From Saccharina japonica (taxonomy: Eukaryota; Sar; Phaeophyceae; Laminariales; Laminariaceae), in contig MEHQ01001776.1 of the NCBI GenBank assembly GCA_008828725.1, positions 760,474 to 824,473 on the forward strand: a stretch of DNA of 64,000 bases. The letters run 5' to 3'. Below the pieces are notes generated by a model. It did no database searches and was not told the DNA's origin. It worked only from the letters and a program-made list of their open reading frames with translations. Below, piece after piece: positions 39,601 to 47,100 of this stretch. Within the stretch, counting starts at the first letter, position 1, and every line of letters begins with the position of its first letter. Both the position numbers and the translations under genes were made by a program.

Positions 39601-40620
39601 CCCAATGAAGGTATATGTATTGATCAATTCTGGGACATGCGTTAATGCACGGCGACTTACGCCGATCGATGAGCTAACACGAAAACAACAATAACAACAC
39701 AACACCACATAAACAACATCAACACCCACAACACGATCAACAACAGCAACAGCATCAACAACAACAAATACAACAACTACAACAACTGCAACAACAGCAG
39801 CAACAATAACAGCAACAACAATACCAGCAAACCCAACAACGATGCTAACCGCCCTTCTTTGGTTTTCTTGGCTTTTCTTTATAATTTCTGGAGCTCTTTG
39901 TGAGTGATCGGCGCCAAGGCTTAAGCTTATGCTGCACATTGTCGGATGGCAAACATCACAATAATGGGGGGGGGGTGTAGGGGAAATATCGTGCTCGTTT
40001 TTGCTTTCATCAGGACGCTTTTTATCCTGTTTTTAGTGATCATGGGGTATACCATTACCCGTTTTTTGGGGGATACGAGCTAATGGGAGAAAATCATCAT
40101 CCCCACCATCATCATCAACATCACATCATCCTCATCATCCTCATCATCATCATCTTCATCAGCATCACATCATCATCATGATCACCAACATAATCAGCTT
40201 CACCAGGTGATGAAGGATGGTGTATAACCCGCAGCCGAAGTCATGACTTCCCGGTAAAAAAGCCGTTTTCAGCTTTTGATGTTACTCACCGGTTATAACC
40301 GCAAACCCAGGGATGATATGTACCGTCAGTACCGGGGGTTTCCATAGTCCCATACTGTAAGTAATTCATATTTCACTTCGTCTGTACGTACCTGGTACCG
40401 TTTTACGCTAACCGTTTGAAGCGGCAGCGTGAACGTTCTAGATAGGTTCCCATTGGATATGGAGGCATTTTTACCCAGGGGATAGGGTACATAAAAAATA
40501 ACCCGGATTGTTAAGGTTACCCGCCCGGCAGATTATAACCGGTTAATCACCGGTACCTAGGTTAATTATCAACATCACTATCATCATCACCACCACTATC
40601 ATCATCATCATGATCATCAT

Positions 40621-40652
<32 letters not shown>

Positions 40653-43600
40653 TCGTAGCTATCAATAGTATTAATAGAGTAATTATCACCACCACCACCA
40701 TCATCATCACCATCATCATCATCATCAGACACTCACATTCCGCTGGCCACCACCCTCTGACTGAGACCTGGGTTGGTCTGGAACTCCGTGTGGAGCTGCT
40801 CCACAACCGCCGCGGCGCTTTGGTCGTAGTCGTACCAGCCGTCCTCCTTACCGTCCACCTTGTCGTCCACCCAGTACTGCCACGTCTCCTCCTTCACTTG
40901 CGTCGCGTTGGGTCGGAGGCAAGTGTACTTCCCTGCAGGTCATAAATAATAAAACATCAACATATCAGAGCTGCTCTTTACGGGTCATGAGCCCCAACCC
41001 GTGGGTTGGGTGAAGGACTGTTTTGAAATATCACTGGTCGGGTTCGGTCGGGTTGGGTCGGGTCGGGTCGGGTCGGGTCAGCGGAGGTTTTCAAACCCTC
41101 ACGGACCAGGTCCGGTCACCGTTCTCTGACCCGACCTGACCCGACCCGACCCGACCCGTGAACAACCCTGAAAAACACTACAGGTTTTGCTGCTTTTTCA
41201 TCGCTCTATGAAATCCAATAAATATATCCCTATCCCCTACCCAACCACGCCTCCTTTATACCAGGGAATCTAGTACACATTCATATTCAACGTATCGCTC
41301 CACAAACCCTAGATTTTCCTCGTTCAATCTTCCAAATGAAAAAATAGTAGAACTCGGTACAGGGCAGGTATCTACTGGCAGCACACTGGTCCTGGCAGTA
41401 CATCTCTTCTGGCTGAGGGAGGTACCAGGATTCCAGGATACAGGAATTCTACGTACGTCCCACTAAAACGCCTCATAATACAACGGAAATCCATCGAAAC
41501 GTGCGCATGAAAAGAGAGAGCACAGTGCAGCAGCAGCATTCCGCATTCCGTACCGGCACGGACAACGTAGCGGTCCTCGTGGTCGTCCACATCCCACTGG
41601 TTGCCGGTCTTGTCCAGAAACTTCTTGCCGAAGAGTGTTGACACCTCGTCCAGCTCATCGAAGGGCCCCTCCAAACTGCACGACCCGGATGTGCCTGTGC
41701 GTCCCCACCGAGTGAAAAAGTAGAACTGTGGGGAGGGGATGTATGGCGGGGGGAGGGGGGGAGGAGGGGAGGGAGGGAGGGNNNNNNNNNNNNNNNNNNN
41801 NNNNNNNNNNNNNNNNNNNNNNNNNNNNNNNNNNNNNNNNNNNNNNNNNNNNNNNNNNNNNNNNNNNNNNNNNNNNNNNNNNNNNNNNNNNNNNNNNNNN
41901 NNNNNNNNNNNNNNNNNNNNNNNNNNNNNNNNNNNNNNNNNNNNNNNGGGGGGAGGGAGGGAGGGGGGGAGGGAGGGAGGGAAGAGGAGGGGGAGGAGAG
42001 AGGAAGGGAGGGAAAGTTGATTAACACTGTCGTACGTAAACATATTTACCAAACAGTTATATACAGCAGCAGAAGATAGGATTCCAGCTGAGCAGAGGAT
42101 GGCGAAGTGTCCGCTAAACGTATATATACCTGGCAGGCAGCAAGAGTGCTCGTGTTTGTCCAGCGTATCCAGTCCGATATGTTCTCACCTGCTCCGTCGA
42201 GGACGCCGAAGATTTCTTGCCTCCAGCCGTCTTGGCCTTCTTGGAAGAGGAGGAGGGGGGCTCGCAAATGGCCTGGATGATGAAGAACCTGCCGCCGTTT
42301 TATGGTGCAGCACGGCGATAGGGTTTTGTCAGGTGTTGTTGTTGTTGCTGCTGTTGTTGTTTTTGTTGTCGTTGATGTTTCGTTGTTGTTGTTGTTGCTG
42401 TTGTTGTTGTCGTTGTTGTTGTGGTTGATGTTGTTATTGTTGTTATTGTGTTGTTGTGGTTGTGGTTTTTGTTGTTGTTGTTGTTGTTGTTTTTGTTGGC
42501 GTTGGTGATGTGGTCGTTCGTTTCTGTTGTTGCTGTTACTGTTTGGTGGTGGTTTCAGCAGTATCGCGTACCGGTACGTACACAATTGTGTTCCTTATTT
42601 TCCCTCTCCAGCTCAAAACTCGCAGACTCTTTACGCTGGGCAGTCCTCTCCAACAAGCCGAGGTGACAGGTGTCTACCCTTCCCCCCCCCCAGGCACATG
42701 CATTGATTTTTATCGCGCTTGGGATTTAGCATCCCCTCGCCGCTATACAAAAAACAATCACCGAAAAAAACGTTGAGTTCGCACAGGGGTGCGATCGTTT
42801 TTTTCAGCGCTTGATTTTTCCAGAACGGAAAGAAAGGTCAGGTTGCCAATACCGAATGTCAGTACCGAATGCCAATACCGAACAAGGCGTTTTCGGAAGA
42901 ATCTGGTCGAGAGCGATTCCGAAAATACATTGCTCAACTTTACGTAGCACCCTTACACACCCTTGTCGAGAAAACGAGTGCTGAAAAACGATACGACTCG
43001 CTCAACGCTTTTTACGATATCATGGAATTTTGTTTTTTTTTTTCCAATTTTCGACGAATGCTACTACGACGTATCTCCGGAAAATGTAACCGTTGGGGTG
43101 TTCATGTTATATTATATGAGCATACAAACGCTTCTTACATTTCCGGACAAAGTTTGTACCACAGGTACCAGGTATGCAACGGTCGTTACATCTCTTAACA
43201 TAATGGTGCCAGCTATGTGTACGGTAGTAGTATAATACTTACAGCAGTAGTACCAGGATATGAAAATAAAAAAGCACTACGACTACTGGTACGAGTAATA
43301 GGGTTATTTATAGCAAAAAACACAACTGCTCGGCTGCAGCAAAAGAAACGCACCTGGCATGTACATACTTAACTGTTAAAAATGCTTGTGTTACTAAACC
43401 TGCGTGCTGCCGTCGTACTGCTGTACTCACCAAATACTCTGTGGGGTTCGATCGTGGTTCTATCCAATATCCGCAACATCATCCTCCTCTCGAATATATC
43501 TCGACATACGGTACGAGTACGTATCTCTCACTTGTCCATGTTCTTGGAGACGTCGATCTGGCTGAGCATGACATCCAGCTCGAGGTCCCTCTCCACCTCG

Positions 43601-43843
43601 GCCAAGGTCGCGTCGGCGCTCAGGTTCGCCGCGGGGTCAACCTGGCCCACTCTGCCATCTGATGCGTTCGGCGCAGCCTGGCCCTTCAGGCCCCTCTTGC
43701 CCGTCACGGGCTTCTTGGCGGCGGAAGCGGCCGTTTTTTTCTTGGCGGCGGCGGCAGGTTTCTTGGCTGCTGCTTTCTTGGCTGCCGCTGCTGTAGGCTT
43801 CTTAGCTGTTGCTGCTGCTGCTGCTGCTGTCGGTTTCTTTTTG

Positions 43844-43877
<34 letters not shown>

Positions 43878-44154
43878 CCTTAGGCTTCTTGGGTGCTGCT
43901 GCTGCTGCTGCTGTGGGCTTCTTCTTCTTGGCTGCGGCAGGCTTCTTGGCTGGGGCAGACTTTTTCGTGATCGTGGGCTTCTTTTTGGCAGCAGCCGGCT
44001 TTTTCTTCTTCGCAGCAGGAGCCTTTTTCGAAGCAGCAGAAGATGCTTTCTTCGCGGCAGCAGCCTTCTTCGCCGACCCGGTAGGGGATTTTTTGGCGGC
44101 AGGAGACTTGTTCCCGGCAGCGCCTTTCTTGCTCTTGGCAGCGGGTGGAGCCAT
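21511..44154 (-). CDS. PARP3: Poly(ADP-ribose) polymerase, PARP3-like catalytic domain with WGR-WWE-WGR front end (whole gene, 17 exons)
   Basis: The predicted nuclear enzyme transfers ADP-ribose from NAD+ to proteins or DNA ends, typically after DNA breaks. I joined 17 exons by GT...AG sites; every phase agrees, giving 2,841 nt and 946 residues. Layout: residues 1-180 Lys/Ala/Pro-rich (histone H1-like); about 185-305 first WGR (W248-G-R); 315-395 WWE (W316, W331-Y, then a VDL/MTQTN strand); 435-565 second WGR (W491-G-R); 570-690 PARP regulatory helices (VDVKKMPLG); 700-946 catalytic domain. The triad is intact: His794 in HGTN, Tyr824 in GKGIY, Glu927 in NSEYLVY. The catalytic core wording (AVVAAI, SGLRIMPHSGGRVGKGIY, GFDSV) resembles PARP3 more than PARP1. 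Known PARP3s have one WGR and no WWE, so the front end is unusual. The start ATG sits in ATCACCATGG. I see no zinc fingers or BRCT. Orthology to PARP3 is inferred. Confidence 0.9.
22500..22655 (-). CDS. PARP3: PARP exon 16: catalytic glutamate
   Basis: GFDSVVARGMQEPDPSKD, VTVPQGKP, then FGNSEYL. Glu927 is the polymerase glutamate of the triad. The acceptor is an unusual AAAG. The frame stays open for three codons past the GTGAGA donor (VRN, then stop), so an unspliced form would lack the last strand. Confidence 0.9.
23906..24183. other. Assembly gap (278 N)
   Basis: In PARP intron 15. It starts in a C run and ends inside a family D repeat copy. Confidence 1.
24463..24598 (-). CDS. PARP3: PARP exon 15: catalytic domain core strands
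   Basis: SRQYLRPAYGAKG, then GVMFLCEAALGKE and the DDHRLTAPPK acceptor-loop segment. Acceptor GACGCTAG, donor AAG|GTGGGG. The 278-base gap at 23906 lies downstream in the next intron. Confidence 0.9.
24738..24955. repeat. GATCATCTACAGATA minisatellite in PARP intron 14
   Basis: Imperfect GATC-rich units, then TAGATCATCTAGATC palindromes. Confidence 0.8.
25622..25755. repeat. AGAAACAGTC minisatellite in PARP intron 14
   Basis: About twelve units of 10-11 bp. Confidence 0.85.
26140..26242 (-). CDS. PARP3: PARP exon 14: catalytic tyrosine
   Basis: AVVAAIIKSGLRIMPHSGG then RVGKGIYLASENGK. Tyr824 in GKGIY is the second triad residue. The wording after HGTN is PARP3-like. Acceptor AAACAG, donor AG|GTGGGT. 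Confidence 0.93.
26855..27130. repeat. GTACGGTACAATATG minisatellite in PARP intron 13
   Basis: Degenerate units, resumed at 27300-27430, so they flank the decayed exon 13 copy on both sides. Confidence 0.75.
27168..27224 (-). pseudogene. Decayed duplicate of PARP exon 13 tail, catalytic His changed to Arg
   Basis: Reads THEKVTNRKLLWRGTNGGK, against HDKIVNRKLLWHGTNGGK at the real exon. About 56 bases align without gaps and the downstream intron bases (GGGAAA) are included. The catalytic His is Arg, and the donor GGTGGG has become GGCGGG, so it could not splice in the same way. It is flanked by GTACGGTAC-type minisatellite, a possible cause of the duplication. Confidence 0.8.
27481..27623 (-). 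CDS. PARP3: PARP exon 13: catalytic histidine
   Basis: Contains YMENTKPS, VWSVDRQGEAKRF and NRKLLWHGTN. His794 is the NAD+-binding His of the H-Y-E triad. Acceptor CGGCAG, donor ACG|GTGGGA, phase 1. A decayed copy of its 3' part lies downstream at 27168-27224. Confidence 0.93.
27881..28075 (+). mobile_element. 5'-truncated SINE-like copy in PARP intron 12
   Basis: Starts GAGTCGACGAGGGAAGAAA, passes TCTCGCGATAAAAAGGCAAG, a long G run (27948-27966) and GATAAATGGGATGG, then an A-rich tail. The tRNA-like head is missing, as expected for 5' truncation. Confidence 0.6.
28815..28992. repeat. Palindromic family B, tandem pair in PARP intron 12
   Basis: Two head-to-tail units containing CACACTAATTCCAAGTAGTT, TGTCCC, and ending TTCTTAA(GGGGTTAAGGGGTTAAG). 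Confidence 0.55.
29519..29730 (-). CDS. PARP3: PARP exon 12: entry to catalytic domain
   Basis: VEMLNVLQDIGEAQ and HPTDVNYGMLNADLE match the last regulatory helix and the HP.D..Y..L entry of the ART catalytic domain. A Lys/Gly insert (GKGKGKGNGAKKGGG) lies between them. Ends phase 2 at AA|GTGAGG. Confidence 0.9.
29805..29905. repeat. G-run-bounded repeat family D
   Basis: A G run, then GTAC(C/T)CAT..., ACCATAGACCCTCGCATC, ACAATGCTGGGACGGAGCAC. Other copies: 301-402, 4130-4220, 24184-24235, 31003-31069, 34318-34440, 37590-37690, 39505-39592, 49592-49720. The minus-strand reading RAPSRHCRDARVYGH recurs but is not a gene. Confidence 0.7.
30604..30672 (-). CDS. PARP3: PARP exon 11: IPH motif
   Basis: Twenty-three codons reading VIPHAFGRTRPPVIDSEDEL, the highly conserved segment linking the regulatory helices of PARP1/2/3. 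Acceptor CTCCCAG, donor AAG|GTGAGG, phase 0. Three 35-bp tandem units follow upstream in the intron (30758-30862). Confidence 0.92.
30758..30862. repeat. 35-bp tandem repeat, three units
   Basis: GACTATTCCGGGGGG...AATGTAGTGAGAATAA repeated three times in PARP intron 10. Confidence 0.8.
31519..31672. repeat. ATCATCAG minisatellite in PARP intron 10
   Basis: Perfect head-to-tail 9-bp units (ATCAGATC frame), about 17 copies. It lies just 3' of exon 10 in gene direction. Confidence 0.9.
31701..31805 (-). CDS. PARP3: PARP exon 10: regulatory domain helices
   Basis: VQRGYAVLEELENAMG and LLETLSARFYQ match the helix and SSRFYT segment that precede the IPH motif in PARPs. Acceptor GAGCAG, donor CAG|GTATAA, phase 0 at both ends. 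It sits between two GATC-rich minisatellites. Confidence 0.9.
31855..32105. repeat. GATAGATCATCTACA minisatellite in PARP intron 9
   Basis: Imperfect units of about 15 bp. The same motif recurs at 24738-24955 and 38838-38925 (inverse). Confidence 0.8.
32210..33420. repeat. Complex repeat array in PARP intron 9
   Basis: Repeated blocks GACTGGCCGCCGTATGAAGA, CCAGATCTGGAGCAACACC and GGGTCAATTCGTTCGGAA occur two to four times, some inverted (32790-32860). An 81-bp unit is tandem at about 32993-33150. Confidence 0.7.
33878..33959 (-). CDS. PARP3: PARP exon 9: regulatory domain, KKMPLG motif
   Basis: SDMFKSAMQTMNVDVKKMPL followed by GQLSAAQ is the hallmark of the PARP regulatory domain. Acceptor CCGCAG, donor CAG|GTGCGT. 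The flanking introns contain a CAG-type repeat upstream and a roughly 70-bp tandem duplication downstream (33703-33830). Confidence 0.93.
35318..35421. mobile_element. MITE family A copy inside PARP intron 8
   Basis: TTACGGAGGGTCATAGTAAA to TTACTATGGTCCCCCGTAG, with ATATATAGGTTTTTGTGTG inside. It sits between PARP exons 8 and 9. Confidence 0.7.
35465..35825. repeat. About 24-bp minisatellite in PARP intron 8
   Basis: Degenerate units CACCAGCTATGAAACGCCTT. Confidence 0.7.
36135..36328 (-). CDS. PARP3: PARP exon 8: end of WGR2 and start of regulatory domain
   Basis: GKYELIE closes the second WGR. After a Gly/Ser/Cys insert, LKRATKELVELVF matches the first helix of the PARP regulatory (helical) domain. 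Ends phase 2 (AG|GTAATG), which the next exon resolves to Ser. Confidence 0.88.
36535..36632. repeat. CAGA microsatellite in PARP intron 7
   Basis: CAGACAGACAGA repeats with GCAG interruptions, followed by ACC-rich DNA to 36830. Confidence 0.9.
36855..37016 (-). CDS. PARP3: PARP exon 7: WGR2 core
   Basis: Encodes EWFVWCRWGRVGEVGS and FSKKFRDKTGNKWA, the strongest WGR signature in the window (W491-G492-R493). WGR domains sense DNA breaks and 5' phosphates in known PARP2/3 proteins. Phase 0 at both ends. A CAGA microsatellite and an ACC-rich tract follow in the intron. Confidence 0.93.
37350..37560. repeat. AAGCAGAACCAAGCAGCATC minisatellite in PARP intron 6
   Basis: About five units of 40-50 bp with GCATCAAGCATGAAGCAG spacers. 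Confidence 0.7.
38104..38304 (-). CDS. PARP3: PARP exon 6: linker and first half of WGR2
   Basis: A KGKGKGGG/Ala linker leads into VDKACP and then DVKLNQTNIAANNNKFYVLQ, a near-consensus start of a PARP2/PARP3-class WGR domain. Acceptor ATCCCAG, donor CAG|GTGGGT, phase 0 at both ends. Confidence 0.92.
38838..38925. repeat. TGTAGATGATCTATC minisatellite in PARP intron 5
   Basis: Five units of about 15-18 bp; inverse orientation to the other two intronic arrays. Confidence 0.75.
38977..39109 (-). CDS. PARP3: PARP exon 5: second half of WWE domain
   Basis: Completes Met364, then WMYHVDL, MTQTN and RKIRHIRRN, the second Trp strand and the basic RKIRxI-type strand typical of WWE. The end is a Pro/Gly linker (PPGAGGGK). 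The donor GTGAAA is the weakest in the gene, but phase 0 fits exon 6 exactly. Confidence 0.85.
39130..39335. repeat. G-run-bounded repeat family E, two copies
   Basis: G run, TACTCATT, TTGCTTGCCTTAG-type, CATTTGACCATTGACCACGC, ATCCCTTTCGAGACGGAG. Other copies: 24227-24352 (two, inverse), 29998-30080, 63725-63815. Shares the G-run/TACTCAT end with family D. Confidence 0.7.
40737..40932 (-). CDS. PARP3: PARP exon 4: end of WGR1 and first half of WWE domain
   Basis: Begins with GKY, the usual close of a WGR core. Then TWQYWVDDK and GWYDYD mark the first conserved Trp residues of a WWE domain, a fold that in other PARPs and ubiquitin ligases binds ADP-ribose units. Ends phase 2 at AT|GTGAGT. Confidence 0.88.
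40969..41170. mobile_element. GGGTC-armed palindromic element, hAT-MITE-like, in PARP intron 3
   Basis: Left arm ACGGGTCATGAGCCC...GGGTCGGGTCGGGTC, right arm CCCGACCCGACCCGTGAACA ending ACCCTG. Arms pair over about 40 bp. The ends resemble the CAGGG(C)TG termini of hAT-type MITEs. Confidence 0.5.
41554..41725 (-). CDS. PARP3: PARP exon 3: WGR1 core
   Basis: Reads FYFFTRWGRTGTSG and later GKKFLDKTGNQW, the defining Trp-Gly-Arg and KF.DKTGN.W motifs of the WGR fold. Acceptor CCCCACAG. The donor leaves phase 1 (G|GTACGG). A 166-base gap lies just upstream in the intron, so that intron's length is unknown. Confidence 0.9.
41782..41947. other. Assembly gap (166 N)
   Basis: In PARP intron 2, within a GGGA-type low-complexity tract on both sides. 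Confidence 1.
42189..42288 (-). CDS. PARP3: PARP exon 2: WGR1 strand and Ser/Lys linker
   Basis: One base completes Lys208, then FFIIQAICE, matching the KFYIIQ strand that follows the first strand in PARP WGR domains. A Ser/Lys/Thr-rich linker follows. Acceptor GGCAG, donor CAG|GTGAGA. The intron upstream carries a CAA-type microsatellite on the coding strand. Confidence 0.85.
43532..44154 (-). CDS. PARP3: PARP exon 1: start codon, Lys/Ala tail, beginning of WGR1
   Basis: Encodes residues 1-207 plus two bases of codon 208. After MAPPAAKSKK the tail alternates KKP, AAK and poly-Ala runs, like a histone H1 C-tail, so it probably binds DNA or chromatin. The last 25 residues (LDVMLSQIDVSKNMDK) are the first strand of a WGR domain. 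Donor AA|GTGAGA. Poly-Ala is encoded largely by GCA/GCT runs, which could be length-variable. Confidence 0.88.
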
Positions 44155-47100
44155 GGTGATGGTGGTGTTGGTGCTGCGTTGGTGGTGTTGGTTTTGGTGC
44201 TTGTGTTGATGTTGGTGTTGGTGCTGGTGCTTAGTACCTATGATACGAGTACCTGGTGTAGCAGTCCAGCCCGCCTAACTTTTCCTAGGCTCGAAATTCA
44301 CGGCTCGAAAACTTGAGATGATGGCGAGAGAGTAAAAGTCGCAGCTGGCTGGTGTTGTTGTTGTAGCGGCGACCGACAGGAACAGTGGTAGCAGTGGCAC
44401 CGGCAGTTGTAGACAACGATAGCAGCAGCGGCAGGAGCAAAGTGGAGTGCCGAGGGAGGGGTGTTGGAGCGTCGGTACATGCGTCTGATCGGCGGACAAA
44501 TTCGCGGGTGTCCTGGTGTTGCCCTTGCAGAAAGTTGGCGTTTTGCAGGCAAATTCGCAAGCAAATTTGTCAAGCTTTTCCCAGCGAATTTTCTGCTGTA
44601 CTACGTAGGTGTATATGTATTCTTGATTGGTGTCAAAGGCCTACCAGAGCCTACCCATACTTCGTTCTCCGCCTCGGTGGTCGCTTACGCTGGGACGAGT
44701 GCCCCTGGCTTGCTTGCCTGTATGTCTCTCGCGGGCAACCTTTCGCATCTCCATACGCAAGCCCATACGCAGGGCACGATAAAATAACCAGATAACCAGA
44801 GTTTCACAGGAAGTGCAAGCCAGAGGTCATCCGAGAGCGAGAGTGAGAGAAGGCCTTTCCAGTCACCACAGAAACACTGCGTGCACCGCTAGAATTACCC
44901 CCCCTGGCTACCTCTGATGGGCTCTAGTAGGACGGCTGGACTACGTACTACGTACGCCGCGTGAACAGCAGCTGCGGACTCGAAGCCGAGGGCCTCTTTC
45001 GCCGTTGCACCGAGAGCTACATACAAGAGGCACGCGTTGATGATGCATGTTCAACATTTGATGGAAAGTTATTTTTTATCGGAACAAACTGCGTTTGAGT
45101 TTTTTTTAGTCCTTCGCATGGATGAGCCAACGCCAACCCGAAGGGCTCGGCTTCGCTCGACACCCACCGGATAAACTTTCCAAGTCGGTGGCGAGGCTTG
45201 TCCGGGCTTGGAGCAGTCCCGATGGAGCGGGTTGCGGGTCTTGAGTGCGCAACTTGGGATGGTGGCAGTGGCAGGTTTGCCTTCTGCCAAACCGGCGGCG
45301 AAATAGCCGACGGTTCACGTTGAAACTGATATTGTGTAACTGCCAACGAATAACGAACGAACAACGTATGACGGGGTTTGACCTGACGACTAAATAGGCT
45401 ACTGACGACCGCCCGCGCACACTAAAACAAGTATTACTACTGTCACAAGAGGCCTTGACGCGTCCAACACCCAACACGGCCGGCCTTCCACGATCATTTT
45501 TTTTCTTCGATGAAATTGATTGTGTAACGCTTGTGTAACGTTGTTCTTGTTGGTTTGTTGTTTCCAGTTACGAGTCTTTCTCCTCCTGCGGAGTGGGGAC
45601 CGACGAAGAAGCCGACGACTACGAGTACGAGTAAGTTAAAATCTGTGCGTACTTGTAGACAGAATCCTCGATGCCAAGCAGCACGGGGCTGATGTGACGA
45701 GTTACGACGTACGGGCTGGGGTGTGCGCGGACCACCATACACAAGGAGACCCCCGGCAGGGCTGCATGAAGTCGTCGTTTTAACCGACAGACGGTCGAGA
45801 AGACGAAAATACCAAACTACAGCAAGCAGAACTATGAAATACTTGTAAAAGCAGTATCATACTGCAATAACTACAGTACCGCGTCGTACGTGCAGCAGCA
45901 GTATCTTGGCATGATTTTGGTCGATTTTTTTTATGTCTCGGGTCTCAAACCCCGCTGCCTGTTTGACTGTGCCTGTTCGTCTATACGTTTCAACCAAACA
46001 CTACTACAATAATACCGGGTACTATACCCGTACAGGTTTATGCTGTAGGTAAAAAAGCGATTCCCATCCCGGCCTGAAAAAACGAGAACCGATACGTATG
46101 TATACACAATCCGATATGTGTCAGATCGGGTCGCCAAAAACTCCGATGTCGATATGTACGATAAACGATATGCGAGGCGGAAAAATTAAATACGGAAATA
46201 CAGGTTACACGAACTGCCGCAGAGAGGGCATTTCTTCTTCTGATACTTCACGTCCAATTGTTCACGTTGATATCTCAACAGGGGGGGAGGGAAAAGTAGA
46301 GCGGCATCCCTTGCCTGGAGCAGGCATTTTTTGTTCTTCTGACACTTCATGTCGAACTACTCAGTGATCACACATCTGTATTTCAACAGGGGGGGAGGGG
46401 GGAGTAGAGCGGCACCCCCCTTCCGCTAGGAGCAAGGCGTTTTTATCGGAGATACACTTACTTTCGTTTTCTGAGCTAATAAGCAATCACTGATAAAAGC
46501 TTCCGATATCTCGGCACTGCCGATTGTTGGCTCAGTCGTTCATTATTTCTTTAGAAACGAACAAAAACGTACATGTACAGAGTTCAAATCCCACCGAATG
46601 GAGCCGTTTTTCCGAGAGGATGGTAAAAAAAGGGCAAGGAAACCACTATTTATACCTGGTATATATGTACGTACATACCAGGTAGTATACTATGTATGAC
46701 ATATTAACTGGTGTCAAGACTTGAGGTTTTCCTTGAAAACCCTTTGGAAAACCAAGATAAAAGCTCGCGCTTCGCGCTCGCTCGCCTCATCATAAAGCAC
46801 ACGCGCTGATATTTTTAGAGGCTTGATCATCTAACCCCGAACAATGTTCTTGGTGGGAGGGCGAGTTAAGCCCAAAGAAAGGCACATTTTTGTTCGTATT
46901 AATAAAGGATACAAAACACTTGAGCTAAATAGTCAGCCCCAGGATTTAGGGTGGAATAGTGTGCCACACATCATGTGAGAACGATGAAGAGCACCGCAAG
47001 CAACAGACCCTACGGTGTATATGTAGGCTTCGACACGTTGATCTGCCAGTTTCAAATTATGACCCCCCCACCATTGGCGTGGAGGGTCCGACTCTAATCC

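Noticed and set aside
44461..44787. 108-residue hydrophobic plus-strand ORF upstream of PARP
   Set aside because: No recognisable family, no codon or splice support; overlapping ORFs in other frames are equally long.
46495..46605. tRNA-like boxes TGGCTCAGTCG and GAGTTCAAATCCC
   Set aside because: Spacing is too long and no cloverleaf forms; perhaps a worn SINE head.
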